From assembly GCA_008501785.1 (NCBI GenBank), contig QQUD01001016.1, positions 1-10,357 of the forward strand: a stretch of 10,357 nt of DNA, given 5' to 3'. Under the pieces are notes generated by a model that made no database searches, was not told the origin of the DNA, and saw only the letters and a program-made list of their open reading frames with translations. The first letter of the stretch is position 1, and every line of letters begins with the position of its first letter. Positions 6,701-10,357 of this stretch are shown piece by piece. Source of the DNA: Chloroflexota bacterium. Lineage in GTDB: Bacteria > Chloroflexota > Anaerolineae > Promineifilales > Promineifilaceae. Position numbers and translations under genes: made by a program.

Positions 6701-7945
6701 CACACAAGTGCTGTTTACGATATTAAGGTTAATGGTGATGGAACGCGTTTTGCGACAGCCAGTGGCGATGGCACAGTAAAAGTTTGGGACATTAACACCT
6801 CGCAAACGCTGTTTGCTTTGTTAGGGCATGAAGGTGTGGTTACGGCCGTTTCTTTCAGCGCCGACGATCAATGGTTGGCTACCGCGAGTCAGGATCGCAC
6901 AGCCAGGGTGTGGCGTGCCGAAACTGTTTTAAGTCCGCAGTTTTTGACTGGCCATCGAGATACGGTGAATCATTTGTCATTTAGTCCGCAGAATGATTTA
7001 GTAGCGACGGCAAGTAATGATAACACTGCTCGAATTTGGCGTTTAGAGGATGGCCAGATGCTGTTTGATTTGGGTAAACACAATAGCGCGGTGCGTGATG
7101 TTGTGTTTAGTCCAGATGGTGAGCTGCTGGTGACGAGTGGAGACGATGGGGTGGCGTGGATTTGGGACGTGATGACTGGGGAATCTGTAGCGGCATTGGT
7201 TGATCATGGAGGGCCGGTAACGGCCGTTTCCTTCAATTCAGATGGGACATTGTTGGCAACTGCCAGCGACGACGGCTTTGTGCGAGTCTGGGATCGTGAT
7301 ACATGGTCAATACAATTTGAAATCAACCATCGTCATCTGATTGAGGATGATACGGTTTCTGTGCGCGCCGTTGTGTTTCATCCCAATGGGGAGCAGCTTC
7401 TTTCAGGGGATAATCTCGGTAATGTGGTGTTGTGGGATGTTGATGGTGAAACGGCCGTTTCCCAATGGCTGGCACACGAAGAAGCGGTTGTGAATGATAT
7501 TGCCTTTAACCCAGGTGGCAGCCAGTTTGCTACGGCTGGCAGCGATGGCGTTGTCCGCTTGTGGTCTACTGATTTAGAAGAACCGATTTCAACATTAGTA
7601 GGCCATTCGGGTGCTGTATGGAGCGTGACATTTTACCAAGATGGCGAGCGTGTTGCGACAGCCAGCGCTGATAGCACCGTGAAATTGTGGGACAGCAGCA
7701 GCAGCCAACTGCTGCGAACCATTGCTGCACATCGGGCACCGGTGCGGGATGTGGCTGTATCAAACGATGGATTGCGTATCGCGACAGCCAGTGCAGATCG
7801 CACGGCTCAAATCAGCACACTGGACATGGCAGAAGATTTATTTGCAAAAGCGAATGGATTGGTGACACGTTCACTGACGGTGGAAGAGTGCAAGGTTTAC
7901 ATGCCGGAAAGCACGTGTCCAACTGTATTCCCCATATCCCCCTAA
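3758..7945 (+). CDS. nSTAND-type NTPase with transmembrane helix, coiled coil and 14 WD40 repeats
   Basis: Domain order in 1395 residues: helical N-terminal domain, 20-83 (EHARLVQLRR to QSLLDYWENVL); STAND NTPase entered by PFLGLDAF (110-117), with Walker A GPSGSGKS at 149-156 (Lys155), Walker B VVVIDQFEE at 236-244, the sensor-like strand ILTMRTDF at 276-283 and the PAALPLLQFTLLKLW helix at 343-357; winged-helix region ending in LAHEALVRNWPRL (463-475); charged coiled coil, 541-577; one transmembrane helix at about 579-597; Ala/Glu coiled coil, 600-705; a helical segment ending in NPELSLLLALEAVNIGL (720-736); then 14 WD40 repeats from about 762 to 1360, enough for two seven-bladed propellers; and a tail with LVTRSLTVEEC and two cysteines. 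STAND NTPases are switches that oligomerise on ligand sensing by their repeat domains. The ATG overlaps the stop of the upstream gene (TAATG), with no Shine-Dalgarno at the usual distance, so translation probably depends on the upstream gene. A role in defence or signalling is inferred. Confidence 0.93.
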   Translation: MSETIVEKTDSSHLTHYQSLFEMRAEHARLVQLRRSDGITPSFLEQILTFIKRGKGIGVLLDTVKDRQAGQSLLDYWENVLNRKGDESIDPTLDEFDPLLSPEIPDDKCPFLGLDAFRVDNKKYFFGRHRLVEQLIQHLQDNRLLAVVGPSGSGKSSVVLAGLLPVLQNDGIDGSQTWDYLQPFVPGSRPLLNLARAIRPKGSRYDWASRQVKLFLNDPTQLATLLSERESSEPVVVVIDQFEELFTLCQNENESEAFVQNLMQVVRNENGRNFIILTMRTDFEANIARFPTFQPLFESALISIMPLSASELRDAIERPAEIVGLKFEEGVVDALLKDILGEPAALPLLQFTLLKLWEKRQRNRVTWEAYQQLEGGRRALANSADELYDALITEDQNTVKNILLRMVRPGEGLEVTSNRVRRSVLYEAGIANDRVDRVLQRLVDARLVRRITGDSVENEQVELAHEALVRNWPRLVEWLEDERENIRRRLRFTAAAEQWESMGRDKSVLLRGLVLAEALTFSNLNPLEDAFIVASRTAVADEEAEKRAVQERQLAQANELAETQRKRAEEREISNKRLSILAVALAVLVFILIFATGSARKNRNIADQNANDAKLAQELETEARATAEASAVLAVEAQQLEASARAAAEASAQLAEENAQQAAENEALAVEAQKLEAEARVAAEANALLAEEAKNEAERQAQEVIARNLVNNANEQRESNPELSLLLALEAVNIGLSSDDPVPNVAAESLYQILQSFQLKRVFSGHEDEVSDLAFSPDGTRLATTSLDRTVKIWDVATGQNLLALGEHKSVVTSVSFNQDGTILATGSLNGFIILWNVETGGLINVLGSSNVAVHSVSFHTDGIRLVAGYDDGTVRVWNRRTFRSELVLTGHVGAVSDVVFNRDGTRFASVGEDGRIILWRAEDGFLIYSVNAESGEDENPLIVNTVAFTASGDRLITGNEDGSIKIWDVESGQFLQKILAHTSAVYDIKVNGDGTRFATASGDGTVKVWDINTSQTLFALLGHEGVVTAVSFSADDQWLATASQDRTARVWRAETVLSPQFLTGHRDTVNHLSFSPQNDLVATASNDNTARIWRLEDGQMLFDLGKHNSAVRDVVFSPDGELLVTSGDDGVAWIWDVMTGESVAALVDHGGPVTAVSFNSDGTLLATASDDGFVRVWDRDTWSIQFEINHRHLIEDDTVSVRAVVFHPNGEQLLSGDNLGNVVLWDVDGETAVSQWLAHEEAVVNDIAFNPGGSQFATAGSDGVVRLWSTDLEEPISTLVGHSGAVWSVTFYQDGERVATASADSTVKLWDSSSSQLLRTIAAHRAPVRDVAVSNDGLRIATASADRTAQISTLDMAEDLFAKANGLVTRSLTVEECKVYMPESTCPTVFPISP
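5654..5833 (+). repeat. 105-base periodic duplication in the coiled-coil part of the NTPase gene
   Basis: Bases 5654-5728 and 5759-5833 are diverged copies offset by exactly 105 bases, i.e. 35 residues or five heptads. They encode LAVEAQQLEASARAAAEASA... and LAVEAQKLEAEARVAAEANA..., both ending in LAEE. A third, shorter relative (LETEARATAEASAVLA) precedes them at residues 619-634. The unit is a whole number of heptads, so the duplication lengthens the stalk between membrane helix and propellers without breaking the coiled coil. Confidence 0.8.
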
Positions 7946-8374
7946 TTATTGTGACAAATGGTTGAGAACATGCAGCAATGCCAGCCCGTAGGCTTCACTG
8001 CCATTGCTGCCCATGAATGAGAGTGGTTCACTTTTGTGTAGAATGTGGCACTGGTAGCCAGTGGCTGTGTAGGTGAGTTGCAGTTTGATTTCTTCTTCAC
8101 CCAGCAAAAGTTGTTCTAATTCGTAGCGTAGTTGTTCTTCGGTTGGCAGCCATACCGTTTCTGATGTGAGAATGTAGTCGAGTGCCCATTCGGCCGAGCC
8201 GTGAAAGGTGACGACTGGCCAGCCACGAAACAAATCCATATTGGCCATCATGTCAGACAAAACAAACACGCGATCATCAAATCCGCGATCTGGAATGCCG
8301 AAAAAGTCGTTGACGCTCGTTTTCCACACCAGACCAGCTTTCTTTAATTGCTTTGCCAACGAAAGTGAAATCAT
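7946..8374 (-). CDS. Conserved small protein of unknown function (142 aa)
   Basis: The protein begins MISLSLAKQLKKAGLVW and contains FFGIPDRGFDDRVFVLSDMMANMDLF (24-49), GWPVVTFHGSAEWALDYIL (51-69) and a C-terminal GSEAYGLALLHVLNHL (125-140). I recall similar proteins in Chloroflexota genomes, but that memory was not checked and gives no function. It looks soluble, alpha/beta, without signal peptide or metal-binding motif. The ATG at 8374 is supported by GAGG four to five bases upstream on the minus strand. Its TAA (7946-7948) directly abuts the TAA of the convergent NTPase gene with no spacer, so transcription from each side must run into the other. Upstream, 15 bases from its start, lies a long inverted repeat. 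Confidence 0.8.
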   Translation of the reverse strand: MISLSLAKQLKKAGLVWKTSVNDFFGIPDRGFDDRVFVLSDMMANMDLFRGWPVVTFHGSAEWALDYILTSETVWLPTEEQLRYELEQLLLGEEEIKLQLTYTATGYQCHILHKSEPLSFMGSNGSEAYGLALLHVLNHLSQ

Positions 8375-8389
8375 TTGACCTCAATAATA

Positions 8390-8450
8390 GCTGTGGCCGG
8401 TCTCCAGACCGTGCCACCCTGACTGGCACGGTCTGGAGACCGGCCAGAGC
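8390..8450. repeat. 23-bp perfect inverted repeat with 7-base loop
   Basis: The left arm 8394-8416 (begins TGGCCGGTCTCC, ends CGTGCCA) is the exact reverse complement of the right arm 8424-8446; the loop 8417-8423 is CCCTGAC. Three further pairs outside a single G-G mismatch extend it to 8390-8450. Each arm contains its own small palindrome, GGTCT-CC-AGACC. It lies between two divergently transcribed genes, so it terminates neither of them, and no T tract follows on either strand. A REP-like or MITE-like dispersed element, or a cruciform/protein-binding site, are the likely readings. Confidence 0.85.
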
Positions 8451-8466
8451 CTGTGTAAATTGCCTC

Positions 8467-8495
8467 TTGCACAGTTGTTCTAATCCTCATATGAT
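8467..8495 (+). promoter_or_regulatory. Candidate promoter of the DnaE-family gene
   Basis: TTGCAC (8467-8472, first three bases matching TTGACA) and TATGAT (8490-8495, five of six matching TATAAT) are separated by exactly 17 bases. Transcription would begin near 8502, giving a leader of only a few bases before the ATG at 8505. No Shine-Dalgarno is present, which suits a leaderless transcript. The inverted repeat ends 16 bases upstream of the -35. Confidence 0.4.
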
Positions 8496-8504
8496 CCGCC
8501 CGGT

Positions 8505-10357
8505 ATGAATGCGATGCAATTGGATTCTTTTACACACCTGCGGGTTCATTCTAATTATACGCTTTTGGGCGGAACGGCAACCATTTCTCATTTAGTTGAA
8601 AGGGCTGTTGCTGATGGATTGAATGCGCTGGCGCTGACAGATCGGCATGGGTTGTATGGGGCCGTTAATTTGTATCAGGCGTGCCGTAAAGCGAGCATAC
8701 AGCCTATTCTGGGGATGACGGTGCATCTTGCGCCGCCGGTGGCGGCGACGTTGGTAGATGAGTCTCCGGGTGAAGTGGTGTTGATTGCGCAAAATCGGGC
8801 AGGATACCAATCTCTGTCGGCGTTGTCGTCGCGGATTCAGGGGAGCAAGCAGCGGGAAGCGTGGCTGCATCGTGGTATTCCTTGGGCATGGTTGAAGGAA
8901 TGCACGAAGGGTGTCATTTGCCTGGACGGGGGGATCACAGGCTGGCTGGCGCGATATTTGTTGGCGGATAATCAGCAAGCGGCGGCGCGGTATGCTTCGT
9001 TGCTCGGTGGGGCGTTTGAAGAGAATGGATTTGTGGGTGTTGAACGACATCGTGCCGAAGATGTGCGGCATCGTGCCGAGGTTGTGCGGTTGATTCGTGA
9101 GGTGAAGCAGCTGGGGGAACGATTTGGTTTGCGTCCGGCGGCGATGCATCCGGTGTATTGCTTGGAGCCAGATGATGTGCCGACGCTGCGGTTGTTAACG
9201 GCCGTTTCCCAAAACACCCTCCTCGAAAACGTGCCATTCGAAACGCTGCCCGGTGGTGGCGACCCCCAAATTGATTTACACTGGCTGAATCCGACAGACG
9301 TGCAGGAACGGTTTGAGCAGTTTCCAGAGGCGCTAACGGCCGTTTCCGACATCATTCAATCGTGCGAGCCAGTTTTGCCAGATGGTCGTCCCATTTGGCC
9401 CAAGCTGAATTTACCTGAAGGCGAATCGCATGATGATGCGCTTAAGCGGATTGCCGTGGCTGGTTTGTATGAAAAGTTTGGCGATGACCCTGAACAGACA
9501 ATCAAAGATCGCTTGCGAACAGAACTAACCTCGATTAAACGACAAGGATTTGCACCGCTGTTTTTGTTGGTGGCGGATATTACGCGGTTTGCGCGAGAAA
9601 CGGCCGTTCCCGTCAATACACGTGGCAGCGTGGCGAACTCGCTGGTCGCTTACTGCACTGGCATCACGAACGTCGATCCTATTGAACACAACTTGCTGTT
9701 TGAACGTTTTTTGAACCCAGCACGGGCTAATTTGCCGGATATTGACCTCGATTTTTGCAGCAGGCGGCGGGATGAAGTGTTGAAATATGTGCGCCGTACG
9801 TATGGCGAAGATCAGGTGGCGCTGGTGGCGACGATTAGCACCTTGCAGCCGAAATCGGCCGTGCGCGAAACGGCAAAAGCGTATGGCTTGCCTGAATTTA
9901 AAATCAAAGAGCTAACTGCGCTGCTGCCGCGTCGCTGGCATCCTGACCCACGCCGCCGCAATGAACAAACGTTGGATGATGTGCTGGCACAGGTTGAGAA
10001 TGAACAAGAGCGGCAGATTTTGGAATTTGCGTTTCGGATTGTGGGACAGCCAGATCACCTGAGTATTCATCCCGGCGGGATTGTGATTACACCGGGGCCA
10101 CTAACAGATTGGGTGCCGCTGCAATTGGCTCCGAAGGGGTTTTTGGTCACGCAGTTTGACTTTCGAGATGTAGAGACGATTGGCTTGCCGAAGATTGATT
10201 TGTTAGGCATTCGGGCATTGACGGTGCTGGCCGACACGGCTGCATTGGTGCGTGCCACTCACGACCCCGATTTTAGTTTGGATGAGCTACCGATGGATGA
10301 TGCGGAAACGGCCGTTAACATCCCACATGGCGAAACGATTGGCGTGTTTCAATGCGA
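8505..10357 (+). CDS. dnaE: DNA polymerase III alpha subunit family (DnaE/DnaE2-like), N-terminal 617 residues
   Basis: The C-family replicative-type polymerase is cut by the right edge. Residues 11-210 form a PHP domain (HLRVHSNYTLLGG, ALALTDRHGLYG, KASIQPILGMTVHL). The polymerase core follows: RGSVANSLVAYCTGI from 373; LLFERFLNPARANLPDIDLDF with catalytic-type Asp412 and Asp414 of the PDxD motif; HPGGIVITPGPL from 522; and VTQFDFRDVETIGLPKIDLLG, with the third aspartate at 565. The PHP site looks degraded: His13 is replaced by Arg (also so in E. coli DnaE), Thr72 stands where active PHP domains have Glu, and the usual HLxLLA histidine is absent, so proofreading by PHP is unlikely. The ANS in RGSVANS, rather than AGS, hints at a DnaE2/ImuC-like or other secondary branch; the housekeeping enzyme is not excluded. 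ATG 8505 is preferred over ATG 8514; neither has a Shine-Dalgarno. It holds four copies of AACGGCCGTT. Confidence 0.9.
   Translation, partial: MNAMQLDSFTHLRVHSNYTLLGGTATISHLVERAVADGLNALALTDRHGLYGAVNLYQACRKASIQPILGMTVHLAPPVAATLVDESPGEVVLIAQNRAGYQSLSALSSRIQGSKQREAWLHRGIPWAWLKECTKGVICLDGGITGWLARYLLADNQQAAARYASLLGGAFEENGFVGVERHRAEDVRHRAEVVRLIREVKQLGERFGLRPAAMHPVYCLEPDDVPTLRLLTAVSQNTLLENVPFETLPGGGDPQIDLHWLNPTDVQERFEQFPEALTAVSDIIQSCEPVLPDGRPIWPKLNLPEGESHDDALKRIAVAGLYEKFGDDPEQTIKDRLRTELTSIKRQGFAPLFLLVADITRFARETAVPVNTRGSVANSLVAYCTGITNVDPIEHNLLFERFLNPARANLPDIDLDFCSRRRDEVLKYVRRTYGEDQVALVATISTLQPKSAVRETAKAYGLPEFKIKELTALLPRRWHPDPRRRNEQTLDDVLAQVENEQERQILEFAFRIVGQPDHLSIHPGGIVITPGPLTDWVPLQLAPKGFLVTQFDFRDVETIGLPKIDLLGIRALTVLADTAALVRATHDPDFSLDELPMDDAETAVNIPHGETIGVFQC

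Larger units (their letters stand above)
226..10316. repeat. Dispersed palindrome AACGGCCGTT (core ACGGCCGT)
   Basis: Exact decamers start at 226, 1511, 5365, 7219, 7450, 9197, 9335, 9599 and 10307. One-end variants are at 462, 4565 and 6841 and a core-only copy at 6498, giving 13 cores. A given octamer is expected about 0.16 times in this length of random sequence. All copies lie inside genes: selA (2), the C39/LysM gene (1), the NTPase gene (6) and dnaE (4). All nine exact copies are read as nnA-ACG-GCC-GTT, encoding Thr-Ala-Val, often followed by Ser. None lies in an intergenic region or between 1521 and 4564. The core contains the CGGCCG hexamer. Confidence 0.85.

Noticed and set aside
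6038..7836. Repeated 120-130 base units as a CRISPR-like or satellite array
   Set aside because: The periodicity is explained by 14 WD40 repeats with the usual GH...WD pattern; the DNA units are diverged and in frame.
7946..8374. Naming the 142-residue protein as a pilus assembly (CpaE-like) protein
   Set aside because: I have a vague memory of such database names for relatives, but the sequence has no P-loop or receiver-domain motif to support them.
8390..8450. Inverted repeat as a rho-independent terminator
   Set aside because: There is no T tract after the stem on either strand, and it lies upstream of both flanking genes.
8592..9149. 185-codon antisense open frame opposite the DnaE PHP domain
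   Set aside because: Arg/Pro/His-rich composition with no domain; the plus strand here clearly encodes the polymerase.

Overview
This window most resembles the chromosome of a Chloroflexota bacterium (Anaerolineae/Ardenticatenia-like). That placement is an inference from gene style: a nSTAND NTPase fused to WD40 repeats, a C39-like/LysM protein, a small DUF-type protein I associate with this phylum, and a DnaE-type polymerase. No rRNA, tRNA, CRISPR array or insertion sequence was seen.

Layout. Bases 1-2206 hold three genes on the minus strand that could form one transcription unit, read from right to left: a C39-like peptidase/LysM protein (1175-2206), a small four-helix membrane protein (641-1138) and the N-terminal 190 residues of selenocysteine synthase SelA (1-570, cut by the window edge). 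Bases 2207-2486 are an A+T-rich divergent intergenic region with a strong extended -10 promoter and short repeated motifs. Bases 2487-7945 are a two-gene plus-strand operon whose genes overlap by one base. The first is a helical protein with an N-terminal death-like effector-associated domain (EAD-like). The second is a 1395-residue nSTAND-type NTPase with a transmembrane helix, an Ala/Glu coiled coil and 14 WD40 repeats. Tail to tail with this operon, with no gap, lies a conserved small minus-strand gene of unknown function (7946-8374). The divergent gap 8375-8504 carries a 23-bp perfect inverted repeat. A DnaE-family DNA polymerase III alpha subunit starts near 8505 and runs off the right edge.

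How the genes may work together. The EAD-like/nSTAND pair is the accessory centrepiece. STAND NTPases with WD40 sensor arrays and death-like adaptor domains are known building blocks of bacterial biological-conflict (defence, regulated death) systems. Here the two genes are translationally coupled, sit on the opposite strand from their left neighbours, and the first gene is visibly richer in A+T. No toxin or nuclease domain is recognisable in either protein, so the effector is either the uncharacterised helical part of the first protein or is encoded elsewhere.

A second feature cuts across gene boundaries: the palindrome AACGGCCGTT occurs nine times exactly, and its core ACGGCCGT 13 times, always inside genes. 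The nine exact copies are always read as Thr-Ala-Val. This looks like a lineage-specific over-represented genomic palindrome comparable in behaviour to cyanobacterial HIP1.
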